From positions 124,001 to 188,000 of the forward strand of contig NC_134678.1 of assembly GCF_024713945.1 (NCBI RefSeq): 64,000 bases of DNA. Reading direction: 5' to 3'. Origin of the DNA: Dermatophagoides farinae (taxonomy: Eukaryota > Arthropoda > Arachnida > Sarcoptiformes > Pyroglyphidae). The position numbers and the translations under genes are program-made. Shown here in pieces: positions 38,215 to 49,940 of the stretch (within the stretch, counting starts at the first letter, position 1; every line of letters begins with the position of its first letter). The notes below the pieces were generated by a model. It had not been told where the DNA came from. It made no database searches and saw only the letters and a list, made by a program, of their open reading frames with translations.

Positions 38215-41200
38215 ACATGATTGATTTGAAACAAGACCAGAAAAGAAACAAAACAAAAAAGGAAAAAAATGACTAAATATTGATAAAAATCAAAAGAGAA
38301 TTATGATAGATGGATAGATATGAATGAGAGATGGTAAGGGCAAATAAAAATGAAATAAAAATAAAAGGAAAAGGAAGTAGTAAAATGTAAACATCTTTCA
38401 ATCACAATTGTTATTTGAATGATAATTATTGATTTTGATGTTTTTGAACCCGAGATATTTTTGATTCTTAAAATTCACAATAATTGAATAATGAGAATTG
38501 GATTCAATTCAATTTGACAACAACATTTCAGACTTTATGTGCAAAATGTTGATGTATGTTATATTTTTCGATCAACTCCTACCGCCCTGTTTTCCTTATA
38601 ATAACAACAACAACAACAAAAACTCAAAAAACGCGTAGTGTTTGTAGAAAAGCACGAGTTTCTACATCATCATCATCATATTATTATGGATGCCGTTATT
38701 ATTTTATTGTTGATGATGATGATGATGATGATGATGTAGCAAAGAGAAGAAAAAAATCTAAAAGTAAGAAAAAAAGCAAGAGAAAGTAAATTTTTTTTTA
38801 CAACGACAACCATGATGATGATGATGATGAAAAAGTAAAAGAGCTAGATCAACAAGTGTGTGTGGAAAAGAGATATACAACAAACGAACACGCCAACAAC
38901 AACAACAACAACAACAACAAGATACAATATTGGCGCCCAATTGACTTTTTTAGCCAAACATTTTCTTTTTCATTTTCATTTTCTTGCTAAAGAAAAAGAA
39001 GAAAAAAATAACGATAAAGATGTTGCCGTAGTTTGTTTGTCGTTTCGTTCGTTTGTTCGTACGTTTTTTTCGTCGTCGTCTTCGTTGTTTTTGCCATCGT
39101 CATCGTTGTTGTTGTTGTTGTTGTTGCTGTTGATGAATTCGTTTCAAAAATTGATGATCCAAATTTTTTTCACTTTTCGTTCATAAATTTATCCATGTTG
39201 TTGTTCGAAGCCATGACCAAAAAAAATGATGAATGAATAAGATTTGTGTGTGTGTACGTGTTTCGGTTCGGTGATTCGGTGGATTATAAACCCCCGAGGA
39301 TTATTCCAAAGGGTTATTTTTTCGACTATTTATTGTGATTCACCAAAAATTGTTCATGTCAACCAAAACAACATTAATTTCATCTTGAATCCTGTGATAA
39401 GTTTGTTTCGTAAATATGATGATGATGATGGTGATTGATCATAATAATGTATAATCGATACATTCAGATCACCAGTAACAACAACAACAGAAACGATGAT
39501 AATTAAATGACAAAAAAATGATCTGGTCATTCTAACAATGTGATTGATTGTACATATCGACATCATTCCATCGTCATCATCATCATCATCATCATCATCA
39601 ACATTTCCTCATCGTCATAATGTGAAAAAAAACTCGTGATTCAAACATCACGAGAATATTCTCCGTTATTTTTCTATACTCACCACTGACCCATCAACAC
39701 ACCCACACACATACACATTTTGAAAGTTTGATGGTAGGTGGTCATAATGTGTGATTTTGTCTGAAGGACAACTCATCATTCATTCATTCATTTGAATGTT
39801 CAATAAGTGAAATAAAAAAAAATTTATTGAAAAATTTTTTGTGGTAAAAAATTGAAAGAAATTCACTCGTCGAGCAGCAACAGCAGGTAACTGAACGTGA
39901 AAGTAGGAAATGTGATACTTCCTACTCTATACTCTTTTTTTCATAAACGATAAAAAATCATGAGAAAAAAAATGAATGAATGATAATCATTTTGTCTTTT
40001 GGCATCCAGTGCATTTCATCAATCTGTTCATCAAAATGGTGTATTGGATTTTTTTTTGTTGCTTGAAAAATTGATTCGTTTCTTCTCATTCATCGTCGTC
40101 GATGATGATGATAATGATGATGGTAGGATGTTTTCGTGTGTGTGTGTGTGTGTTTGTAATATTATCCGTTTAATAACATTTTCAATCAACAACAACAACA
40201 AAATGAAAGTATCAATCAAAAAATGAAAAAAAAGTATGACAACAACAGAAAATTGCGATTCAATCAATTGAGATGATGATGATGATTTGCATTTTGTTGC
40301 CATTTACAATGTCCACTCTTTTTTTCTCTGTCTTTGTGGTGGTGTGGATATTTTTTCTCACCATTAAAATTAATTCATGCGTGTCGGTCAATGATCATGT
40401 ATCATTGTTAAAGATTGAATTTTGATTTGCAAACGAGAATTCAAATCCAGATCCGGTAATCTTGTAAATGGATGTGTAGTTGTTGTCGATGTCCATGAAA
40501 TTTTCGTTTCTATTTTCCCGGATAAAAAATCAAGATCGAATAGAATATGCAGAAAAAACGAAATTTTTTTTTTGTCAATTTACTTTCCAACCATCCATAT
40601 ATGGTGATTGATAATCACATATTTTACAAAAAAAACAAACAAACAAACAAACAAACAAAAAAACTAGGAACTTGTCATCGTCGTCTTTTTTTTCGTTTGG
40701 AATAAAAAGTTAAAAATTAATTTTTTTCCGTCCTCATTTTTGCTCGTTTGGGTCGCACCCAACGTGAAAAAAAAGAAATTTTTATCTTTTCTTTGAGAAA
40801 TTCGTCATAAAAAATACGTGGACGATTATAAAAAAAAGACAAACTTTAATAAATATAAGGATGAGGATTTTGTTTTTGCAAATCCAAAAACAGAAATAAA
40901 AATCTCTGTTTGGTCCTTTTTTGAAGATTCGTATCATCATCATTCGATGTTTTTTTGCTGATTTATTCGTGATTACTGGACGACATAAAACAAATGCTGA
41001 GATGATGATGATGATGATGAGGCGTGATAATCATCTTAACACAATGAAAATGAAACTTATACTTTTGAAAATGTTTCGATAATTTTCACTTGTTCGTGAG
41101 ATATACTCGATATTGATCTAAATGTGTGTGTGTGTGTGTGCAACGTACACATTCGGAAAATTCCATAAGGTTGTGATTTTTGAAATTTTTTTCCATAATT

Positions 41201-43658
41201 CTTATTGAAATTTTATAAACTTTTTTTGTTATTCGTAAATAAAAAATCGTGAATAATGTTTGTAGCACGTCACGTATTTTTTGTTTTTTTCTTATTAGAA
41301 TCAAATTTGATCCAGGATTTATAATCAAATGATTGTGGTCTTGAAGTTTTTTTTTTCGTTTGAATCAGACATCATTTCTTTTAAAACATCCTGCTTAATG
41401 TTGTTGAAAGTAATCATCATGAATCATACAAATTGTCCATTGGAAAAGATGTAAACTTTCCAAAGACAACAACAGAGAAAAAAGATGAATCGATTGACGC
41501 GATGATAAATATAACGATAATCTTGTGAGGATCTCTCTCAGTGTGCGTTTAATTGTCAAAAAACAACAATAGCAACTGAAAAAACAAAAAGGACGTTTGA
41601 TTTATATAAAAAAAAAATTATAAAAAACCCTGGTTGATGAAATTAATCATTGTGATTGTTTTGACCAACAAAGATTATGATGATGAAAGCGATAATTAAT
41701 AATAATATGTGTGTGTGTGTGTGTGTCAGTTTATAATTATATAAAGAATGATTATTGCATAATTCTCTTGTTTTTTTTTATAAATTCACAATTCATAGTT
41801 GTTGTCCTGTTCGGCTAGGTATAGAAATTTTTTCTACTTTTTCTATGACACATTTTCGTGTTTGAAAATAAAAGTTTTTTTGCTATATGTTTCCTAATCA
41901 TAATAATAATAAGCTTGACATTTTTTTTTCTTTTGTCATCATCATTGAATTATTCATTTGAATTGAATCATTTGTTGGTCATTTTTCTGTGTGTGTTTGT
42001 GTTTGTTTGTTTGTCTGTTGTTGTTTTCAAATCTCGTGAATGAAAACAACGACAACAACATGCATGAGATATAGCCTCAACCTCATTTCTTATCTGTTTT
42101 TTTTACACAATTATATATTTGTGTGTCTATTTTGAATGAAACTGAATGTTCTATCTATCTGTTTGAATTTAGTAAATGAAAAAAAAACATCAAAAATTAA
42201 TTGTTTAGTTCGAATATGTATGGATTATAATAATCAAACAACACAAGAGACAATAGATTTAACACTTTTTTTCTGTTTTTGGCGCCCAAGTGCGATTCCT
42301 GTCATAATAAAAAATAAATAAATTCAAGTTCTTAAGGGCGATGAAAACAAAATGAAAAAATGCATTGTGTTTATTCATCAACATGAATATAAAACAATCA
42401 TTGTATTTGGTATTGAATTCTTCTGTCGTGTTCTATATATCGTCTCATGGCCATTTTCATTTTGTTACATGCATACATTCATTCATTCAGTCATAACTGG
42501 CAAGGATATTGAAGTTGTTTTTTTCTTTTATATTTGCAAAAAAAATTCATTGATTGACCATTGTTTCATGTTATCACATCATCAAGATTATAACGAAATG
42601 TCCAGATCTGTTTTCAATGACGGATGTATGTATTATGATGATGATAATGATTATCAATAGACATGTATCAATTGATCGGATCAAATAGATACATATGGGT
42701 TGAAAGAAAATTTTTTTTTTTTGATTGAAAAAAAGAGGGAAATGTATCGAATGACAATAACCGAACCGATTATTTTCATGATCTCGAATAACACAAACTA
42801 ATCTATGACGAGAAATCTTGCTCGATTTACAGGCAATTTTTTCGTTACTTTTCCAATATCTGTTGTTTGACTTTCTTCACAACGTACGTTCTACAATGAT
42901 CTACATGGTCAATATCTTATGAAATGACTTATGAGACACTACTACAGGTGTTACACAGACATGATACGAGATCATTTTTTGGATCAATCAAAACAAATCA
43001 TATGGCCGACAACGAAATTCGTTAATTTCAACTTAAGAAACTTGTTCAGCTCGGTTTGTTGTTGTTATTTCTTCTTCGCTTCAATTCGTTTTCCTGTGTG
43101 TGTGTGTGTGTCAAATCATTGACGCGTGTACCATTTGTGATTTCGAAAACGTTATTTTTTTGCCAAGAAAAAAAAATGAAATATAACGACAACTTCCCGT
43201 GTGTAATATATAGATGTATAAATATTTTTTTTGCACACGGGTTATTGTCAAAAGGTGAAATTGAAAATGATTGGAATAAATAAGATTTTCTCTCACTTTC
43301 TGACGTTTGGTGTAATTGAAAAAAGTTAATGTTTTTATTTAAAAAAATGTCAATTTTTTTTCATTGCCAACCTGTGTTATCGTTGGCCATTTCTTAGTAA
43401 TTTAGTTTTGGAATTTGAAATAAATAATGTAATGGTATCCATGAGTGTGTTTGTGTGTGTGTGTGTCATATTTAGTATTTTTTTCTTATTAATAATCCAA
43501 GTCAAATTAACTTTGTGTGTTTTTTTTTATTTCATTTGAATAAATAGTTTCTACACATTACACATTTCGGTCCAACATTGATCAAATTTCTCATTTGAAT
43601 AAATGATAAAATAGTGAACAGATCGAAAAATTCTTGGAAAAATCAATTTGAATTTACC

Positions 43659-43681
43659 AAAAAAAAAAAAAAAAAAAAAAA
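43659..43681. repeat. Poly(A) homopolymer, 23 bases
   Basis: The longest homopolymer seen, about 105 bases upstream of the metalloprotease start codon. It could be a nucleosome-excluding promoter element. No target-site duplication or retroposon body was seen upstream, so a retroposon tail is unlikely. Confidence 0.9.
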
Positions 43682-43741
43682 TTCGAACCAATCAATCAAT
43701 TAATCTTTCATAACCATCATCACATTCATCGTGTTCTTTTC

Positions 43742-43750
43742 ATATATATA
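43742..43750 (+). promoter_or_regulatory. TATA box candidate of the metalloprotease gene
   Basis: ATATATATA lies about 31 bases before a TCATT initiator-like site (A at 43774). The in-frame ATG at 43787 follows closely. If used, the 5' UTR would be only about 13 bases. That would favour translation from a later ATG (44147) or an unusually short leader. AT-richness makes chance TATA matches common. Confidence 0.35.
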
Positions 43751-43786
43751 ACCATCGTGTGATCTTTTTTCTCATTAAATTCTGTC

Positions 43787-46700
43787 ATGTTTGAATCTTA
43801 TTTAATTTCAACGAAAAAAATTCAATCATCACCGATTACCACATCATCACTGTTATCAATAAATGAAAGACAACGACGACGACGACGACGATTTAATTAT
43901 CGATTACAACAACAGGCGAATATTAATTGCCATCACTACCAATACCACCATCAACATTATCACGACCCACAGCAACAAAGTGGACATCATAATGATGATA
44001 AGAATGTGGATGAATATCGACAACAACAAACCACCAACAACAATTTATTCATTAATAAACAAAACATTAATCATACTGATAATAATGATCGATTATCATC
44101 GATTATTATTACAACGAATAATTGTAAACAACAACAAAAACAAAAAATGGCCACCCAAATTCACAATAATGATGATAAAACAACGAAAAGAAAATCAGCA
44201 TTGTCAGCGGCAGCATCACCGCCATCAATATCAACAACGAATCGAAATGAAAAGTGGATCAAATGCAATCATACAGCAACAATTTATTTTAGTTTCCTAG
44301 TCTTTCATCTATTATTAACTACATCATCCATTTTTTGTTTAACAATTTTAGATAAACAAACCGATTCTATTGCCAAGTATCCCGTAAGTTTTTTTTGAAA
44401 AAAAATCTTGAACATTTTTCAAGAGAAATGAAGAAAAAAATAAGTCATTCATAATTCAAAATTCACAATTGCCTTAATTCTGAATAAATTTCCATTGTAC
44501 GCGTGTGTGTGGACAACATGTTGACAACAAAATTACACACACATGTCATCAATCAATAGATCATTTATCAATTTTTTTTTGTTTTTTTTGGGCGTCATTG
44601 TTGTATAATAGTTTTAGATTAATGATGATTGAAACATTGATGGATGCACACAGCACAAGCCCATTGTTTTTGTTAAGATTAAAATAATAATAAAAAAATT
44701 GAAATTCCAATCAGCATTCGACCCAGAAAAACATGAAACAATATCTGTATAAACATTTTAATCATCATATGATTAAAATGTTGTTTGTCTCGTATAAAGG
44801 TCAAAAAAAAAATTTAGATTAGACTGTAGAATAATAGATTTTCATGTCGAAAAAATCTATTAATCGCGAGGCCTCTTATTATTCAGAGGCCCATATGTGA
44901 ATATCAATCATTTTATTATATTCAATATATTATGGGCGAATAGAAATAAAATTGAAAAAAAAATTCTGACAAACAAATAAAAAGAAAACAAAATTCGGGT
45001 GGAACTACAAGTTCGCGCGTAAATTGTAATTAAAATTTGAATTTTTTTTGAAAAAAAAACAGCGATGTGTTTGCCATCTGTCGATGAATATTTAAAATAA
45101 ATCTTTTTTTTCATCAACTTTAAAATTTAGATTCATAAACACATGTCCAAACAAGATCTCCTTTCGGTGTTTTATGTTGATTCTCATGATAAAGGTGAAT
45201 TTTGATTTTATTTTTTGTTTTTATTGGAAATTTAATCTAGTTTTTTCTTTGTCAATTTAGTGCCCGAATATGAACTATCCAGTGTCAGGCTGTTGACCAA
45301 ACGATCAATACAAAATGACGATGCAATAAATAATAATAATGATGACGAACAACCACGACATGAAGTATATTTAAAAGCATTTGGACGTAAAATGCGTCTA
45401 AAATTACGTGATAATAATGATTTCAATGAAAGAGTTAAAGATATGAAAGTAATTATTGCTGAAACATCACGAACAACTGGTAAATTACAATATGTTGAAG
45501 ATTTAACAACCGCTGTAAGTTCATTTATTAATTGATTGAATCCATCCATTCATAATCATTGTTTTTTGATGGTCAATGTGAATAACGAAATGATTTTTCT
45601 TTCATTTATGCAAAACATTTGATTGATCAAAAGGACACGCAAAATATTGGCACAAGTTATCATGATAAGGATAATATGGCTGCCATTTTTCTTGATCATG
45701 ATTCTAGGGGCAAAGTACGATTGGTAAGTTGTTTGATTTTGTTTTTTGAATAAATTAATTTCTAATTAATTCAACTTTTTTTATTTTCCTCTTCTGAAAA
45801 AAATCAATTAATTTATTCGACCTCAAATGAATGAATTAATACTAATCATCATCAATGTGACCGCCATTCAAACATGAAATTTTGAAATTTTCTTTGATTA
45901 AAGCATGGAACGATTGGCAACGATCTAGTGATAAAACCGATCCCAGAAACAATTGATACAAATAATCATCCATCATTGAATGAAGTGGATACTACCATGA
46001 TGGATAATGTTATCGATCCGGATGACGATGAAATGTTTTTGAATGATGATGATTTTAAACAATTTAAACGACAACAACATATGAATCATCAAAATCAGCT
46101 CAAGAATGATGATGGTATTCATATCAAACAAACGGCCAATTCAACTGTACAAAAATCATTTGATGATGATGGAACAAATGAAAATATCCATGTTATTTAT
46201 AAAAGAAAATTTCACCAACATTATCAGCCAACTGATTTTGGTAAGTTTCTGTGTTAAATCATCGACATTTCACATTCATTTTAATTTCAATAGCCGAGTT
46301 GGAACAAGGTGATAAAACCACAACAGCCGCAGATATATTATCACCACAATGGTTAGGAAGTTTTAATGAAACAATAATGAAACGTACGGCACGTCGAAAA
46401 AGACAAGCACCCGGTACTGTTTGGCCCGAAGTATTATTAGTTGTCGATTATGATTCCTTCATGTTACATGGTGCAACAAGTCGTGATGTGAAACGTTATT
46501 TTATTAGCTTCTGGAATGGTGTCGATCTTCGTTATAAATTATTGGCACATCCACAGATTCGTGTCAGTTTGGCCGGTATGATTGTTGCAAAGGTATAGAG
46601 AGATTTGTTTTTTCCGTATTGAATTGAAATTACTTATAACTAATTAATCATTTATAGGATCGAGATGCAACACCTTATTTGGAACGTAATCGTTTACGGC

Positions 46701-48123
46701 CACCAAATGCCGATGCAGTGGATGCTGCTGGTGCATTGACCGATATGGGAAAATATCTTTACCGAGAAGATCGTTTACCAACATATGATATGGCCGTTGT
46801 TATTACTAAATTAGATATGTGTCGTCGTCGTTATGAAGGTGGACGTTGTAATCGTGGTACAGCTGGATTTGCATATGTTGGTGGTGCTTGTGTTGTCAAT
46901 AAACGTTTGGAAAAAGTGAATAGTGTTGCCATCATTGAAGATAGCGGTGGATATAGTGGCATTATTGTCGCTGCACATGAAGTTGGTCATTTGTAAGTTT
47001 ATCTCAAGTGTTGTTTGATATTTATTTAAATCCAATTGATTGATTGATTGATGGATATGATGATGACGAATGAATGAATGACATGAACGATTTTTTGTTT
47101 ACTTTTTGCTAAGAAAACTTTTCATATTTTCTTTTTCTTTTCATTACTGATCAAGACTTGGCTGTGTACATGATGGTTCACCACCACCAAGCTATCTAGG
47201 TGGTCCTGGTGCCACTCGTTGTCCATGGGAAGATGGTTTCATTATGAGCGATCTACGTCACACTGAACGTGGTTTCCGTTGGTCAACCTGTAGTGTTGAA
47301 CAATTTAAACATTTTCTAAAGTTGGTTTTTTGATTTTTTTTTATTGAAAAAATTCTTATTTAATCTCCTTTTTTTCTCTTTACTTCTAACCGATGATGAT
47401 GTGTGGTATTTCGTTTGTTTTTGGTTAAAGTGGTGAAACGGCAACTTGTCTATACAATTTTCCGCATGAAAATCAATTATTACCAAGAGTGTTACCAGGA
47501 TCAATGCTTTCATTGGATGAACAATGTAAAAGAGATCGAGGAACGAATGCTTGTTTTGTATGTTTATTTGTTGATAATAACCTTTTTATTTGATTCGATT
47601 TGATTTGATTTGATTTGATTTATCATTCTTTTTTGTCATTGAAAATCTTATAGAAAGATTCTCGTGTATGTGCACAATTGTTTTGTTTTGATAGTGCTTC
47701 CGGTTATTGTGTTTCATATCGTCCAGCAGCTGAAGGTTCATCCTGTGGTGATGGCCAGGTAATTGAATTGGTTAGCATTGAAAAAATAGCTCATCTAAAT
47801 TGGTTATTTTTTTTATCTCTAAATAGATTTGTAGAAATGGTAAATGTTTAGCTGAAATGGAAAACATAATACCGGATTTTTCACATGTACAACAATCGAT
47901 ACGTCCAAAACCAGATAGATTATTATCACGTATTGATTCGGCACCACCATCATCACCACCAATGCATATACCTCCATTTCGACGTGGAAATTTACGATTT
48001 CCACGCCGTGATCCATTTTTTCATCATCATCATCATAATAATTTCTTTCCACATGCATCAGCATCTGAACATATTGATGTTATTGATGAATCAAATAGCC
48101 AACAGCATCAACATAGACATTAA
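43787..48123 (+). CDS. Reprolysin (M12B, ADAMTS-like) zinc metalloprotease
   Basis: Secreted or membrane-anchored zinc endopeptidase. Eleven exons: 43787-44383, 45131-45194, 45261-45514, 45634-45723, 45904-46240, 46294-46592, 46658-46992, 47156-47320, 47431-47557, 47654-47758 and 47827-48123. Phases agree and total 889 residues. Order: Gln/Asn/His-rich N-terminus, one hydrophobic segment (about 164-188), ADAM-type prodomain (HKHMSKQDLL, LKAFGRKMRLKL, HGTIG), furin site RRKR then QAPGTVWPEVLLVVDYD, catalytic domain with HEVGHLLGCVHD (His, Glu and Met-turn GFIMSD intact), and a cysteine-rich module ending CRNGKC. The tail is Arg/Pro/His-rich. No thrombospondin type-1 repeat is seen, unlike classical ADAMTS. 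A second Met at 44147 would put the hydrophobic segment at about residues 44-68, as a signal anchor; I cannot decide between the starts. The substrate is unknown. Confidence 0.92.
44752..44891. repeat. Cluster of three inverted repeats in metalloprotease intron 1
   Basis: Three perfect stem-loops follow each other. The first is 14 bp with a 3-base loop (44752-44765 with 44769-44782). The second is 10 bp with a 9-base loop (44833-44842 with 44852-44861). The third is GGCCTCT with AGAGGCC, 7 bp with an 8-base loop (44870-44876 with 44885-44891). The third is GC-rich in an otherwise very AT-rich intron. Function unknown. Confidence 0.7.
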
Positions 48124-49842
48124 CGACAACAATGATGCAATTATGCCAAAAAAACTCTTTATTCCAATTGGATCAATCAATCAACGATTATTATTACGGT
48201 TTTTTCCATTATTGTTAATGTATAATTCTGCTGTTGTTTCGTTATACATATAGATTGCTATTTTATTAATTATTATCTACCTGGCCTGTGATACTATACA
48301 GAACAAAACAAAACAAAACAACCAATCATACAATCATACACGAAAATACAGATAGAAAGAAATTTGGAATTGTTCATTGAATCTGTAATTAGTCCAATTA
48401 TAATTTAATCATCATCACTACCATCATAGCCAACACCATCACACACACACACACACACATACATACACTGTGATACAGTGCATAACATTTCACCACCAAA
48501 AAATTGTCATTTGCGTTATAAATATATCTCGGGGATTTCGGGGTTAGAACAAAACAAAAACATCACATGGTAAAAGGGACAACGACAATTACAAAACCAA
48601 ATCAAAATATTAAAAGCCATCAATCAATCAATCAATTAATCGACCATCATCATTATATCGTGAATATTCTTCATTTTCATTCATTCATTCATTCAAATTC
48701 AATATTACATACACACACACAAACATAATCGGCTTGTAGATTTATTTAGTACCACACACATATACACACACACACATTTAGTAGTTGCGAAAGGATTGAT
48801 TTTTTTCATTTCTTGTATCATACAATGTTATTATTTCATTTCATCTTTTCTGTAAAATTAACTATCCAATTTGATCCCACTTTTGATTAATTTGTAATGA
48901 GCAATTTTTTTTGATTGATTAATTTTTTTTATTGTTGTTGTTTATATTATATTATTATTATTATTATTGTAATTCTAGCGCTTTTGATTTGTAGCACTTT
49001 GCTGAAATTTTTCTGTATGTTTGGTTTTTTCAAAAAAAAAATTTGGATTTTTGTTTATTTCCTTTTGTTTTTTTTTGTGTCAAGTTTTCATTTATTATTC
49101 TTATTATTGTTTTTTTTTTTGATTCGCTCATGTAATAAATCATATATTCATCAATTTTCCGTTTTTTATGTCATTCAATTCACGTTGTTCGAAAGTCCAA
49201 TGATCCAAAACATTGATAATAGAGCCAGATTGGACCAAATTCACGCTTTCAAGGATTACCAAAACGATTATTATGGTGATGATGATAATATCAATCTAAA
49301 ATAAACCGAGTAAATAGCACAAAAAGAGAATTGAATGTGTGGGATTAATTTAATTTAATTAAAATTCAAATTTTTTTCTGCTTACATAAAATTTGCAATT
49401 ATGTAATTGAAGAGGATCAGAAATTGTTTTTTTTATTCTTTTCAATAGAAAAAACCCATAATGGGCTTATTATTATTATGATTGAATTAATTAGGAATGA
49501 ATGAACCATCATCATCATATTAAGGCATGCATGCATGCAAAGAATCATTCTGTTGTATATAAGCGTGTGTCTGCGTTCCAAATGGAATCTATGATCTATT
49601 GTACAGACGATGATGAAAGAGTACTTGAGTATAATTCATGTATTTTATTTTTCGCTTGTTAAAATGTTACCGTTGGCTAAATTCTGTACTATTTATTCTG
49701 GATGACAATGAAAACAACAACAACAAAAACAACAATGACAAGAGTCAGATGGAATTGAATTAACTAACCTGAAGCTATACATGTACATAGGATGTTGATT
49801 ATTGATCATTATAATTTAAACAGATTTTTTTTGCAGACATTA

Positions 49843-49848
49843 AATAAA
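49843..49848 (+). promoter_or_regulatory. Poly(A) signal candidate of the metalloprotease
   Basis: TAAATAAATAAA is followed 40 bases later by a TGTGTGTGTGTG element. It would give a 1.7 kb 3' UTR. An earlier AATAAA at 49134-49139 is an alternative giving about 1 kb. The 48124-49840 interval holds no coding frame that is not low-complexity. Confidence 0.4.
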
Positions 49849-49940
49849 TAAAAAATACATTTTTTCTTGTCCATTTGGCCCACATATCTGTGTGTGTGTG
49901 GTCTTGAGGTCATAACATTTGGTCAATCATCATCAGCTAG

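Larger units (their letters stand above)
28291..43741. other. 15 kb gene desert rich in simple repeats
   Basis: No recognisable gene on either strand. The sequence is full of ATC/GAT, TTG/CAA, CA/GT, CT/GA and homopolymer tracts, and most open frames over 60 codons here are translations of them. One non-repetitive stretch at 29239-29322 is open, with acceptor-like and GTATGT donor-like edges (see findings). The desert separates eya from the metalloprotease. It may hold their distal regulatory DNA or long 5' UTR introns; the sequence alone does not show this. Confidence 0.5.

Noticed and set aside
48915-49304. 129-codon plus-strand frame rich in Phe/Leu
   Set aside because: T-rich 3' UTR of the metalloprotease; the apparent membrane segments come from poly-T and ATT repeats.
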